NCBI GenBank assembly: GCA_002383165.1
Contig: DFXK01000010.1
Location: 2,296-65,333, forward strand
Source of the DNA: Flavobacteriales bacterium UBA4110
GTDB lineage: Bacteria; Bacteroidota; Bacteroidia; Flavobacteriales; Weeksellaceae
DNA: 63,038 nucleotides
Reading direction: 5' to 3'
The position numbers were made by a program, and so were the translations under genes. Shown here piece after piece: positions 27,324 to 36,399 of this stretch; within the stretch, counting starts at the first letter, position 1; each line of letters opens with the position of its first letter. The notes under the pieces are model-generated. The model saw only the letters and a list, made by a program, of their open reading frames with translations, was not told where the DNA came from and searched no databases.

Positions 27324-27581
27324 ATGGCACACAAGAAAGGAGTCGGTAGTTCCAAAAACGGTAGAGAATCTCACTCTAAAAGACTAGGTGTTAAGATTTT
27401 CGGAGGTCAAGAAGCTATTGCCGGTAACATCATCATCAGACAAAGAGGTACGCAACACCACCCAGGTGAGAATGTGGGTATGGGTAAAGATCATACTTTG
27501 TTTGCATTGGTTGACGGTAAAGTAGTTTTCAGAAAGAAAGCAAACAACAGATCTTTTGTATCTGTTGAACCAAACGCATAA
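27324..27581 (+). CDS. rpmA: 50S ribosomal protein L27
   Basis: 85 residues. It starts 'MAHKKGVGSSKNGRESHSK', whose N-terminus reaches the peptidyl transferase centre. The signature 'RQRGTQHHPGENVGMGKDHTLFA' region is intact. No Firmicutes-type N-terminal prepeptide. Cotranscribed with rplU. Confidence 0.98.
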   Translation: MAHKKGVGSSKNGRESHSKRLGVKIFGGQEAIAGNIIIRQRGTQHHPGENVGMGKDHTLFALVDGKVVFRKKANNRSFVSVEPNA

Positions 27582-27601
27582 TCAACACGCGTTTTATAAA
27601 A

Positions 27602-27634
27602 TAAAAAATCCCGGCTTTTTAGTCGGGATTTTTT
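27602..27634. terminator. bidirectional terminator between rpmA and yebC
   Basis: Hairpin with ATCCCG / CGGGAT arms around a T-rich loop, an A6 run before and a T6 run after, between convergent genes. Confidence 0.85.
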
Positions 27635-27651
27635 ATGCTTTGATTTCTATA

Positions 27652-28392
27652 TTACATAGATTCCAATTGTTCTTCTGTGAACTCCATATTATGGAAAACG
27701 TTCTGAACATCGTCATCTTCTTCAAAGCGCTCTAGCATCTTCATATTAGCTTTAAACTGGTCATCGGTCATTCCTTTCGTATTATTGGGAATTCTCTGTA
27801 ATTCGGCACTTTTTGCCTCGATACCAAGTTCATCTAGCTTATGAGACATCGACCCGAAATCTTCGAATGCTGTGGTGATTAAAACTTCATTATCATCCTG
27901 ATCGATTTCTTCTGCACCACCGTCAATCATTTCCATTTCGAAATCATCCCAATCTGTTTTGATTTGAGTTTTATCAATCGTAAAAATCCCTTTTCTGTCG
28001 AAGATAAAAGCTAGCTCACCGTTCTTACCAAGGTTGCCATCAAACTTATTGAAAATAGCTCTAACGTTAGCTACCGTTCTAGTCGGATTGTTAGTAGTAC
28101 ATTCTACAAAAAAAGCTACACCACCTTGTCCGTATCCTTCGTAAGTGATTTCTTCGTAATTTTCAGCATCTGCACCACTTGCTTTTTTTATTGCCCTTTC
28201 TACATTATCCTTTGGCATATTGGCACCTTTAGCATTTTGAATACATCTTCTTAGCGCAGGATTAGATTCCGGATCAGTTCCCCCAGCTTTTACCGCTAAG
28301 GCAATATCTTTTCCTATTTTTGAAAATGTTTTGGCCATCTTATCCCATCTGGCCATTTTTGAGGCTTTTCTATACTCGAACGCTCTTCCCAT
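27652..28392 (-). CDS. YebC/PmpR family DNA-binding regulatory protein
   Basis: 246 residues. It starts 'MGRAFEYRKASKMARWDKMAKTFSKIGKDI', the Bacteroidota version of the 'MAGHSKWANIKHRK' YebC start. The core 'NPALRRCIQNAKGANMPKDNVERAIKKA', 'YEGYGQGG' and 'NNPTRTVANVRAIFNKFDGNLG' is intact. Family members act as transcriptional regulators, and some (TACO1-like) aid translation of proline-rich stretches. Which applies here is open. Confidence 0.93.
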   Translation of the reverse strand: MGRAFEYRKASKMARWDKMAKTFSKIGKDIALAVKAGGTDPESNPALRRCIQNAKGANMPKDNVERAIKKASGADAENYEEITYEGYGQGGVAFFVECTTNNPTRTVANVRAIFNKFDGNLGKNGELAFIFDRKGIFTIDKTQIKTDWDDFEMEMIDGGAEEIDQDDNEVLITTAFEDFGSMSHKLDELGIEAKSAELQRIPNNTKGMTDDQFKANMKMLERFEEDDDVQNVFHNMEFTEEQLESM

Positions 28393-28435
28393 TTTGTGAT
28401 TAATTTATTTATGCAAAAATACTGAATTATAGAAA

Positions 28436-28468
28436 CAAAAAAAATACCTCCAAAAAAATTGGAGGTAT
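28436..28468 (-). terminator. intrinsic terminator of the ompA gene
   Basis: Arms ATACCTCCAA (28444-28453) and TTGGAGGTAT (28459-28468). Read on the minus strand, it is followed by a T8 run. Confidence 0.9.
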
Positions 28469-28491
28469 TAATATTTAGAAATAACTGTTAA

Positions 28492-29973
28492 TTATTTTCT
28501 TTTTTTAGTTGACTTCTTAGTTGATTTTTTAACAACTTTTTTCTCAACAACTGGAAGATCTGATTTTTGTAGAGCGTCCCAAGCTGCACCATTTACAGCT
28601 TCAACAACTACTTTTCTATCAGCTTGTCTTTCAGCATCAGAAGCTTTTTCAGATACTTTAGCATCTCTTTCACCAACACCTACTGATTTCAATTGGCTAG
28701 CGCTAACACCTCTTGCTTCAAGAGCTTTAACAACAGAAGCAGCTCTTTCTCTTGAAAGTTTCAAGTTATAAGCGTCAGAACCTTTAGCATCTGTGTGACC
28801 AGTTACAAGGAATGTAGCATCTTTCGCACCTTTCAAGATTTCAGCAGCCTGATCCAATTTACCATTAGATTCTGGTCTTAGAGTAGCTTTGTTGAAATCA
28901 AACAAAATGTTTTGTAATGCTCCTGTAGCTTCAGTTGCATAAGCAGAAGCTGGTTTAGGGCAACCTTGGTACTCTGCAAGACCTGGCACTGTAGGACAAG
29001 CATCATCTTTATCTAATACTCCATCACCATCAGTATCTGGCCAAGGGCATCCTTTGTTTTCTGCTGGACCAGGAACATCAACACAAGCATCATCTTTATC
29101 TAATACACCATCTCCGTCAGTATCTGGCCAAGGACAACCGTTGTTTTCTTTTGGACCAGCTACATCTGGACATTGATCGTCTTTATCTGGAATACCATCA
29201 CCATCTGTATCAGGACATCCTTGGAATTCTGGTAAACCTGGAGTATCTGGACAAGCATCTTCTTTATCAGGAATTCCATCTTTATCTCTGTCAGTATTTC
29301 CAAACCTGAATAATAATGAAGCGGAAGCTTGCCAGAAGTTAGCAACGCCAGATTTATCAACTGGAGTTGTTACATAATCTCCTTGTACACCTAAACCGAA
29401 GTTTTTAGTTACCCAGAAGTTAATACCAGCACCCGTACTTACAGTAAAATGGTTTGCTTTTCCTGTAAGATCACCATCCTCATTGTAAGCTGCATAAACC
29501 TCACCTGATTTAGTATCCGTTCTTGGGAAAGAAAAACCTGTGTAGTCGTGTCTCAAATAGTTAGCACCAACTCTCAAATACGGATCAAACCAAGATTCTT
29601 CATCCCAAAGAAGACCTGCTGCTTTGAATTGAAGACCAAGACCTGTCATCAAGAAAAATTCTTTATCCATACCAAATCTCTTGTTGTCAACATTTCCAAC
29701 AGTCGTTTGCCAGTCAAGAACCAAACCTTTTCCAAGGCTTCTTGCAACAGTTAATTTAGAAAGTGGCGGTGTAATTGAATATTTAGATACACCAAATAAA
29801 TTTTCTTTAAAATTGTTGAATGAGAACGTATTGCTGAAATTATTTCTTTGAGCAACGTGATTCACTCCATGAGCACCCACACCGATCACCCAAGGATTGG
29901 TAGTAGTTTGTGCGAAAACAGTAGAGGCAACCGTAAGTGCCAATGCTGAAATTCCTAATTTTAGATTTTTCAT
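28492..29973 (-). CDS. OmpA family outer-membrane protein with thrombospondin type 3 repeats
   Basis: 493 residues. A signal peptide (1-21, ending VFAQ) is followed by an N-terminal beta-barrel (about 25-230) and four Asp-rich calcium-binding repeats of the DTDGDGxxDKxDxCPxxxG type (about 230-345). The OmpA peptidoglycan-binding domain comes next ('ILFDFNKATLRPES' ... 'GHTDAKGSDAYNLKLSRERAASV'). It ends in an unusual Lys/Ser/Thr tail rich in KKST. It should tie the outer membrane to the cell wall and be abundant. The start has a near-match -7 box (TATTTTG) upstream. Confidence 0.95.
   Translation of the reverse strand: MKNLKLGISALALTVASTVFAQTTTNPWVIGVGAHGVNHVAQRNNFSNTFSFNNFKENLFGVSKYSITPPLSKLTVARSLGKGLVLDWQTTVGNVDNKRFGMDKEFFLMTGLGLQFKAAGLLWDEESWFDPYLRVGANYLRHDYTGFSFPRTDTKSGEVYAAYNEDGDLTGKANHFTVSTGAGINFWVTKNFGLGVQGDYVTTPVDKSGVANFWQASASLLFRFGNTDRDKDGIPDKEDACPDTPGLPEFQGCPDTDGDGIPDKDDQCPDVAGPKENNGCPWPDTDGDGVLDKDDACVDVPGPAENKGCPWPDTDGDGVLDKDDACPTVPGLAEYQGCPKPASAYATEATGALQNILFDFNKATLRPESNGKLDQAAEILKGAKDATFLVTGHTDAKGSDAYNLKLSRERAASVVKALEARGVSASQLKSVGVGERDAKVSEKASDAERQADRKVVVEAVNGAAWDALQKSDLPVVEKKVVKKSTKKSTKKRK
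28957..29300 (-). repeat. tandem repeats encoding thrombospondin-3 units in ompA
   Basis: The coding DNA repeats with a unit of about 87 bases (29 residues) in its best-matching part, each unit encoding a DTDGDG calcium loop and one or two Cys. Two central units share nearly identical DNA (CAAGCATCATCTTTATCTAA in both), suggesting recent duplication. Confidence 0.85.
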
Positions 29974-30040
29974 AGAATTAAATGATTAAATAATTGATAA
30001 TGCAAAATAAATATAATTTTTCTTTATAAACAAAGTTTTT

Positions 30041-30505
30041 TTAGTTTTTCTTTAACAATCGCTGAATGTTGACTTTATTCTCTCTATCTTTTATGGCTTC
30101 TCTTTTATCATAGAGTTTCTTCCCTCTTGCAAGGGAAACCAGAAGTTTTGCCTTACCATTATTATTAATATAAAGCTTTAGAGGGATTATAGTATTACCA
30201 ACATCTTTTAACTTTTTTTTAAGTTTTTGCAATTCGTAATTATGCAGTAGCAATTTTCGTTCCCTTTTTGTTTTGTGATTATAAAAAGTACCAAGTTTAT
30301 ACTCGTCTATCATCATATTGATGACATATAGTTCATCATCAATAAACTGGCAAAAGCTTTCTGTAATGGATGCTTTGGAAGATCGAAGAGATTTTATCTC
30401 TGTACCTGTCAGTACAATACCTGCTTCATATTCCTCTAGAATTTCATACTCAAACCGAGCACGTTTATTGAGAATATTAACAGTTTTTTCAATTTTAACT
30501 TTCAT
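30041..30505 (-). CDS. smpB: SsrA-binding protein SmpB
   Basis: 154 residues. The core 'NKRARFEYEILEEYEAGIVLTGTEIKSLR' and 'YNHKTKRERKLLLHNYELQKL' match SmpB, which carries tmRNA to stalled ribosomes. The C-terminal 'GKKLYDKREAIKDRENKVNIQRLLKK' tail reads the mRNA channel. Divergent from the ABC-F gene. The tmRNA gene is not in this window. Confidence 0.97.
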   Translation of the reverse strand: MKVKIEKTVNILNKRARFEYEILEEYEAGIVLTGTEIKSLRSSKASITESFCQFIDDELYVINMMIDEYKLGTFYNHKTKRERKLLLHNYELQKLKKKLKDVGNTIIPLKLYINNNGKAKLLVSLARGKKLYDKREAIKDRENKVNIQRLLKKN

Positions 30506-30548
30506 ATGTTAATGCTTAGCGAGACTTCACTATCCCAACTTATTTTCG

Positions 30549-30556
30549 TAATTTTG
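30549..30556 (+). promoter_or_regulatory. -7 box (TAATTTTG) for the ABC-F gene
   Basis: An exact TAnnTTTG match 20 bases upstream of the ATG at 30577. Confidence 0.6.
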
Positions 30557-30576
30557 CAACAAATTTACAAAACAAT

Positions 30577-32199
30577 ATGTTAACAGTATCTAATTTATCA
30601 TTACAGTTCGGGAAGAGAGTTCTCTTTGACGAAGTTAATATAAAATTCACGAAAGGAAATTGTTATGGGATAATTGGTGCGAACGGTGCCGGTAAATCTA
30701 CATTTCTAAAAATATTGAGTGGAAAGCAGGAATCCACTTCTGGTAATGTTTCATTGGAACCTGGTAAAAGAATGTCCGTTTTGGAGCAGGATCACTTTGC
30801 ATACGATAATTTCACAGTACTAGAAACTGTTCTCCGAGGAAACAGAAAGCTCTTCGAAATCAAGGAAGAGATGGATGCGCTTTATGCAAAAGAGGATTTT
30901 TCTGACGAAGACGGAATCAAAGCAGGCGAATTGGGTGTAATTTATGACGAAATGGGTGGCTGGAACTCCGAGGCTGATGCACAGACAATGCTTTCCAACG
31001 TTGGAATAAAAGATGATATGCATTGGCAAATGATGTCGGAATTGGAAAACAAGGATAAAGTTAGAGTTTTATTGGCTCAGGCATTGTTCGGAAATCCTGA
31101 TGTTCTAATTCTGGATGAACCTACCAATGATTTGGACATCGCCACTATTGCCTGGCTAGAAGATTTCCTTGCAGATTATGAAAACACCGTAATAGTTGTA
31201 TCTCACGACCGTCACTTCTTAGATGCGGTTTGTACGCACATTGGAGATTTGGATTATTCTAAGTTGAATGTTTACACTGGTAACTACTCCTTCTGGTATC
31301 AGGCATCTCAATTAGCAACCAGACAAAGAGCTCAGGCTAATAAAAAAGCAGAAGAAAAGAAAAAAGAATTACAGGACTTCATCGCAAGATTCAGCTCCAA
31401 TGTAGCGAAAGCAAAGCAGGCAACAGCACGTAAAAAGATGATCGACAAACTGAACATCGATGATATCAAACCGTCATCAAGACGTTATCCTGCGATTATC
31501 TTCGATATCGAAAGAGAAGTGGGTGATCAGATCTTGGATGTAAAGGGTCTTGAAAAAACAAAAGACGGCGAATTGCTGTTCTCCAATATTGACCTCAACC
31601 TTAAGAAAGGCGATAAAGTAGCTGTTATTTCTCGAAATTCATTAGCTATAACAGAGTTTTTCCAAATCATTTCCGGCACTACGGAAGCGGATAAAGGTAC
31701 TTACAACTGGGGCGTAACAACCAACCAGTCTTACATGCCATTGGACAATACAGATTACTTCCAAGAAGATGCAAATCTGGTAGATTGGCTAAGACAATTC
31801 ACGAAGAATGATGAGGAAAGACATGAAGAGTTTATGAGAGGATTCTTGGGAAGAATGTTATTTTCCGGAGACGAGGCGCTTAAATCTTGCAAAGTCCTTT
31901 CGGGAGGAGAAAAAATGCGTTGTATGTTCAGCAGAATGATGCTTCAGAAAGCTAATGTTCTTCTGTTGGATGAGCCAACCAACCATTTGGACCTGGAAAG
32001 TATCACAACGTTGAACAACTCCCTAAGTAACTTCAAAGGTAACATTTTGCTATCTTCTCATGACCACGAATTGCTCGAAACGGTATGTAACAGAATCATC
32101 GAGCTGACACCAAAAGGTATCATCGACAGAGATATGACTTATGATGAATATCTTGCAGACAAAAAAATAAAAGAATTGCAAGAGCAGATGTATTCCTAG
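30577..32199 (+). CDS. ABC-F family ATPase, YbiT-like, with one degenerate ATP site
   Basis: 540 residues with two ABC domains and no membrane part, as in ABC-F ribosome-associated factors. The order and text resemble E. coli YbiT. Domain 1 has an intact Walker A (GANGAGKST, 34-42) and Walker B (LILDEPTND, near 177-185), but its signature reads SELEN (154-158) instead of LSGGQ. Domain 2 has an intact signature LSGGE (441-445) and Walker B, but the Walker A region reads ISRNSLAIT (351-359), with the Gly and the GKS/T missing. A charged linker (about 245-300) joins them. Acts at the ribosome, probably on translation; the precise role is unknown. Confidence 0.92.
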   Translation: MLTVSNLSLQFGKRVLFDEVNIKFTKGNCYGIIGANGAGKSTFLKILSGKQESTSGNVSLEPGKRMSVLEQDHFAYDNFTVLETVLRGNRKLFEIKEEMDALYAKEDFSDEDGIKAGELGVIYDEMGGWNSEADAQTMLSNVGIKDDMHWQMMSELENKDKVRVLLAQALFGNPDVLILDEPTNDLDIATIAWLEDFLADYENTVIVVSHDRHFLDAVCTHIGDLDYSKLNVYTGNYSFWYQASQLATRQRAQANKKAEEKKKELQDFIARFSSNVAKAKQATARKKMIDKLNIDDIKPSSRRYPAIIFDIEREVGDQILDVKGLEKTKDGELLFSNIDLNLKKGDKVAVISRNSLAITEFFQIISGTTEADKGTYNWGVTTNQSYMPLDNTDYFQEDANLVDWLRQFTKNDEERHEEFMRGFLGRMLFSGDEALKSCKVLSGGEKMRCMFSRMMLQKANVLLLDEPTNHLDLESITTLNNSLSNFKGNILLSSHDHELLETVCNRIIELTPKGIIDRDMTYDEYLADKKIKELQEQMYS

Positions 32200-32220
32200 T
32201 TCTCGATTAAAAAAATTTCA

Positions 32221-32252
32221 TAAAAGCATTTCTCTCTAGAAGTGCTTTTTTT
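32221..32252 (+). terminator. intrinsic terminator of the ABC-F gene
   Basis: Arms AGCATTTCT and AGAAGTGCT (one G-T pair), with a T7 tail. Confidence 0.82.
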
Positions 32253-32470
32253 ATTTTATTTCAGCTCGTTTTTGAGTATGGATATTTAGTTTTAAAAAAG
32301 GCTGATTGATTTTGAAATAAGAACTCTTGCTTCTTATAACTTCAAAAAAAGTGGTTGAACAGCTAGTTAAAGGTTTTTTTAATTTAGCCGAATATACGGA
32401 CACTATAGAAAACTTTTTACCAGAACGTTTTAATATCAAATCTGACAAAACGTCGCCTAAGGTAAAAAGA

Positions 32471-32535
32471 TTGACTTCGTCGAACCACAAAGTTAGTTAG
32501 GGAGAGGAAGGTGTATTAAGCTGACCAATTCGAAA
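32471..32535. repeat. intergenic repeat element, copy B (right end eroded)
   Basis: Starts with the same TTGACTTCGTCGAA end as copy A and matches its core in patches (GTTAG, GGAAGG, ATTAAGCTG, CCAA). The right inverted end is reduced to a short TTCGAA remnant. It lies in the 355-base gap between the ABC-F gene and rodA. The rest of that gap (32253-32470) shows no gene; a 79-codon minus frame there is not protein-like. Confidence 0.6.
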
Positions 32536-32554
32536 AGTAATAATTTAGCTTCGT

Positions 32555-33784
32555 TTATACGAGGCTGTTTTTGTCTGCATAATTGAGCTTAAAGAAAATA
32601 AATGTCATAATCGAAAATGCCAAAAGCGAGCTTCCTCCATAACTGAAAAATGGAAGAGGAATTCCCACCGTAGGAAAAAGTCCCATAACCATCCCAAGAT
32701 TAATAGCAAAGTGAATCAATAAAATGGAGGCAAAACAATATCCAAAAACCCTATTGAATGTTGATTTCTGATTTTCTGCAAGATAGTAGATCCTACCGAT
32801 AAAAACGGCATAGCAAAGAATCAGAACCGTACTTCCTATAAAGCCCCATTCTTCACCCACTGTACAGAATATGTAATCCGTTTCCTGTTCTGGAACAAAT
32901 TTCCCTTGTGTTACAGAGCCCTGCTTATAACCTTTTCCAACAAGTCCGCCGGAACCAATCGCTGTTTTCGAGTAAAGCAAATTATAGCCTGAGGTATCCC
33001 GGAATGCTTTTTCACCTTTGTACAAAACTTCTACCCTTTCCCGCTGGTGTTTTGGTAATTTTGTCAAGATGTACGGTGAGCCATAAGATAGAGCACTTAG
33101 AATTCCAACTGTCAAAACAATTGCAATGATGCACATCACATTCCCCTGAATCCTGTAAAAATTAAGAAAAACAAAAATAGCTGCAATAACTAAAATCGCA
33201 ATGACTACATACAATGGATTAACGGCAATGGACACTAAAAAAACAGCAGCAAAAATAAATATTACGCCGAATAACCAACCTGACAATCCTTCCCTGTAAA
33301 GCGCCATCAGAAATGCAAAGAAGACTAACAAAGAACCAACATCGGGAATCATCAGAACCACAATGCCAGGAATAGCAACAATAGCTAATGAGGTGTAAAG
33401 AACTCTTCTGTTATTAAGGTTAAAATCGGGATTGGAAACATAGTTAGCCAGCATCAAAGCAGTTCCTATCTTAGCAAACTCTACCGGCTGCATTGTAAAT
33501 CCTCCGAATTTATACCAGTTTTTCTGACCAAGAATCTCTGTCCCGAAAGGAAAAAGTCCAACCAAAAGTAAAACCCCACCTACATAAATTATGGCTGACA
33601 TATTCTCAAAAAACTTCGTTCGCATAAAAAATATGATCATGCCTACAAAACAAGAGATGCCGAAAAAGATCAGCTGCTTTTCTCCAAGCTCAGCCTTCAC
33701 ACTGTAGATATTAACAATTGCGAAGACACAAAGCAGGATATAAAGTGCAATGCCAAGTTTATCTATTCCTTCTGCCCATCTCAT
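32555..33784 (-). CDS. rodA: rod-shape-determining glycosyltransferase RodA (SEDS family)
   Basis: 409 residues with about ten membrane spans. The SEDS motifs are present: 'EFAKIGTALMLANYVS', 'DVGSLLVFF' and the C-terminal 'GIPLPFFSYGGSSLLAF'. RodA polymerises glycan strands in the elongasome with PBP2. Its ATG overlaps the stop of mrdA by four bases, so the two are translated together. Last gene of the mreB-to-rodA cluster. Confidence 0.96.
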   Translation of the reverse strand: MRWAEGIDKLGIALYILLCVFAIVNIYSVKAELGEKQLIFFGISCFVGMIIFFMRTKFFENMSAIIYVGGVLLLVGLFPFGTEILGQKNWYKFGGFTMQPVEFAKIGTALMLANYVSNPDFNLNNRRVLYTSLAIVAIPGIVVLMIPDVGSLLVFFAFLMALYREGLSGWLFGVIFIFAAVFLVSIAVNPLYVVIAILVIAAIFVFLNFYRIQGNVMCIIAIVLTVGILSALSYGSPYILTKLPKHQRERVEVLYKGEKAFRDTSGYNLLYSKTAIGSGGLVGKGYKQGSVTQGKFVPEQETDYIFCTVGEEWGFIGSTVLILCYAVFIGRIYYLAENQKSTFNRVFGYCFASILLIHFAINLGMVMGLFPTVGIPLPFFSYGGSSLLAFSIMTFIFFKLNYADKNSLV

Positions 33785-35808
33785 TTTGATTTAGTTTTTA
33801 CTGGTTTAACTTTGGAGCTGTCTTTTTTATTTTTTTTATTTTCCAAAGCCTGAAGACTGTCTTTTGTGCGCTTTAGTTTAACAGAATCCACAGGTGGTTC
33901 TTTATACCAGCCTTTCCTTTTCATGTCAGCAATATACTGTCTTCTATATTCAGGCATAAAACTGGAACTGATCATTTTTTTGTAAAGATGTTCTCTTTTC
34001 AGTTCTCCAGTTACATATTTTTCCGCAATAGTTGTACAGGCAGGTCCTGCCCATGTTGCACCAAAACCAGCGTGCTCCATAACTGCTGCGACTACAATTT
34101 TCGGTTTGTCAGCTGGAGCAATCAAAACAAAAATTGAGTTATCCTTTCCCTGAGGAACTTGTGCAGTTCCTGTTTTAGCCAATTGAGTAAAATCTTTAGA
34201 CATCAGTCCACGACCTGTTCCCCTCAGCATTACTGCTTCCATACCCTGAAGAACAACATTGTAAAACTGTGGATTCTGAACCAATGTCATATGTTTTTTC
34301 TTGAATCTGGGATCTGGATTTGGTTTTCCATCGATAGATTTCACAACATGAGGTGTATAATACCATCCCTTGTTAGCAATAGCTGCTACAAAATTGGCCA
34401 TTTGCATCGGCGTCAGAAGAACATCGCCCTGCCCCATCCCATTATACAGAGCTCCGGTAGGCATTTCGTCCCAGTTTTTAAAATCTGTCCGCTTGGAACC
34501 GCTGGCTTTATAAATAGAAGCCATTTTCTTTTCATAAAATTTTCCAGAAGGAATTCTTCCTTTAGCGCCCACTGCCAGATCATTGTTTAGATATTCACCT
34601 ACACCAAAACTATTGATGATTTTCTTCCATTCATCTACACCTCTGGATGGATTTCCGGGATATTTTTTTATAATAGCCAGATAAGCATACGTAAAATAAC
34701 AGTTACTGGAAACCTGTATAGAAGGAATCAAAGGATCTGCACCACCGTGACCTTTGATGCTTTTTCCACGGTAAAAGAATCCTCTTCCACAAGGAAAAAT
34801 TGTTTTGTCTGTCATCACACCCATTTCCATTGCTGCTAATGCTGTCAATAATTTGAACGTTGAGCCCGGCGGATAAGCTGCCTGAACGGAACGATCAAAC
34901 GTCGGTTTATTTTCGTAGATTGTATCGTTGGCTAATCGGTAAAGATTTCGTGATTTATTGGGACCTGTGAAAAGATTCGGGTCAATGTCCGGCCCAGTAG
35001 CCATCGTAAGAATCTCGCCATTATTAGGATCCAATGCTACGATTGCGCCGTGCTTATTGACCAGCATTTCCTCGGCCATGCGTTGTAAATCATAATCAAT
35101 GGTTAGCGTTAGATCTTTTCCTGTCACTACTTCTTTATCAAGCTCACCATTTTTGTAGGAACCGATACTTCTCTGGCGGATGTCTTTCTGAATATATTTC
35201 ATTCCTTTCTCACCTCGCAGTTCTTTTTCGTACGCTTTCTCTATTCCGCTTTTCCCGATAATATCGCCTGGCAAATAGTACAAAGAGTCTTTCTTGATAT
35301 CGTTATCATTCACCTGATTGGTATATCCCAAAAGGTTTCCGGAAGTATTGATTTCATATTGCCTTTGTGGTCTTGGAACAATTGCAAATGCAGGATACTT
35401 AAATATCAGCTCCTGAATTCTCGCCATATCTTCACGACTTAAATTTTTCATAAAAGTCATCGGCGTCAGTCGGGAATAATATTTTTCCTTCTCAATGTTC
35501 TTCATTGTAGTGATGAATTCCGGCTTTGTAATATTCATCAATTTACAAAACCCTATGGTATCGAAATCGGGTTTCAGTAATGCCGCTGTATACGAAATCT
35601 CGAATGCAGGCTGATTACCAACCAGAATCTTTCCGTTTCTGTCAAAAATGACGCCTCTTGGCGGAATGACATATTCGATTTTGATGGATGTATTGGCTGC
35701 ATTTAGTGCATATCGGTCTGTGAACAATTGCAAATACGAAAGCCTTGCAACGAAAATAATTGCAATGACAGAAAGTGCGAGAATGATTTTTAGATATTGT
35801 GATTTCAT
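33781..35808 (-). CDS. mrdA: penicillin-binding protein 2 (elongasome transpeptidase)
   Basis: 675 residues. A short cytoplasmic N-terminus and one membrane anchor (about 7-25) precede the dimerisation domain ('PPRGVIFDRNGKILVGN') and the transpeptidase. The active-site serine lies in 'YPPGSTFKLLTA', the SxN motif in 'SSNCYF', and the KTG triad in 'AKTGTAQVP'. A basic lysine-rich tail ends the protein. Cross-links peptidoglycan along the cell wall with RodA. Confidence 0.96.
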   Translation of the reverse strand: MKSQYLKIILALSVIAIIFVARLSYLQLFTDRYALNAANTSIKIEYVIPPRGVIFDRNGKILVGNQPAFEISYTAALLKPDFDTIGFCKLMNITKPEFITTMKNIEKEKYYSRLTPMTFMKNLSREDMARIQELIFKYPAFAIVPRPQRQYEINTSGNLLGYTNQVNDNDIKKDSLYYLPGDIIGKSGIEKAYEKELRGEKGMKYIQKDIRQRSIGSYKNGELDKEVVTGKDLTLTIDYDLQRMAEEMLVNKHGAIVALDPNNGEILTMATGPDIDPNLFTGPNKSRNLYRLANDTIYENKPTFDRSVQAAYPPGSTFKLLTALAAMEMGVMTDKTIFPCGRGFFYRGKSIKGHGGADPLIPSIQVSSNCYFTYAYLAIIKKYPGNPSRGVDEWKKIINSFGVGEYLNNDLAVGAKGRIPSGKFYEKKMASIYKASGSKRTDFKNWDEMPTGALYNGMGQGDVLLTPMQMANFVAAIANKGWYYTPHVVKSIDGKPNPDPRFKKKHMTLVQNPQFYNVVLQGMEAVMLRGTGRGLMSKDFTQLAKTGTAQVPQGKDNSIFVLIAPADKPKIVVAAVMEHAGFGATWAGPACTTIAEKYVTGELKREHLYKKMISSSFMPEYRRQYIADMKRKGWYKEPPVDSVKLKRTKDSLQALENKKNKKDSSKVKPVKTKSK

Positions 35809-35892
35809 ATGTGCGTTTCTATATTTTTAGGAGGACATATGCAACCTCGATGTCAAAGAAAATAAGGATTGGTTTGTACACATTTTTCAGTT

Positions 35893-36399
35893 TCAGACTT
35901 TTTGCTTGATTTTAAAAGCTAATGTATAGGCTAATATAAATACAAACGAAATAACACTGGTAACTATTACATTAAATAAAATTTCAAAAAATCTGTTGAG
36001 TTTAAAAAACTCTATAAACTGTACCAAAAATTGATGGATAAAAATACTGGTTATGATAAAAAATATGAACTGGGTCCACTGGATACTCTGGAAAGAAAAG
36101 AAATCTGTTGTTGTATCTGTAGATGTTCTGAATATAATTGTTCTAAAGTAAGCTATAACCGTCGTCGCAAATGCATTGATTCCCCAAGTTCCGAGAAATG
36201 CATCTACACATAATCCTAGTAAAAAACTCAATCCTAAAAATTGAAACTGATTTCTAAAAAAAGGGTAAAACATCACGAACACAGGATAAAGCACAGGAAT
36301 ATACTGACCAAACAACGTAATCCTGTTCAGGATAAAAATCTGAAAAGCTGTAAGCAATGCTATGAGAAGCAAGTCCGATGCAATGTTTCTACTGACCAT
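35893..36399 (-). CDS. mreD: rod shape-determining protein MreD
   Basis: 168 residues, about five membrane spans, little polar sequence. The N-terminal 'LLIALLTAFQIFILNRI' and 'YPVFVMFYPF' phrases fit flavobacterial MreD, and the place between mreC and mrdA supports this. The start overlaps the end of mreC by 11 bases. Confidence 0.88.
   Translation of the reverse strand: MVSRNIASDLLLIALLTAFQIFILNRITLFGQYIPVLYPVFVMFYPFFRNQFQFLGLSFLLGLCVDAFLGTWGINAFATTVIAYFRTIIFRTSTDTTTDFFSFQSIQWTQFIFFIITSIFIHQFLVQFIEFFKLNRFFEILFNVIVTSVISFVFILAYTLAFKIKQKV

Noticed and set aside
28957..29300. Regular repeats resembling a CRISPR-like array
   Set aside because: They are in-frame coding repeats for calcium-binding thrombospondin-3 units in the ompA gene, with no unique spacers.
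32251..32490. 79-codon minus-strand frame between the ABC-F gene and rodA
   Set aside because: It overlaps repeat copy B and the ABC-F terminator, with no motif or start signal.
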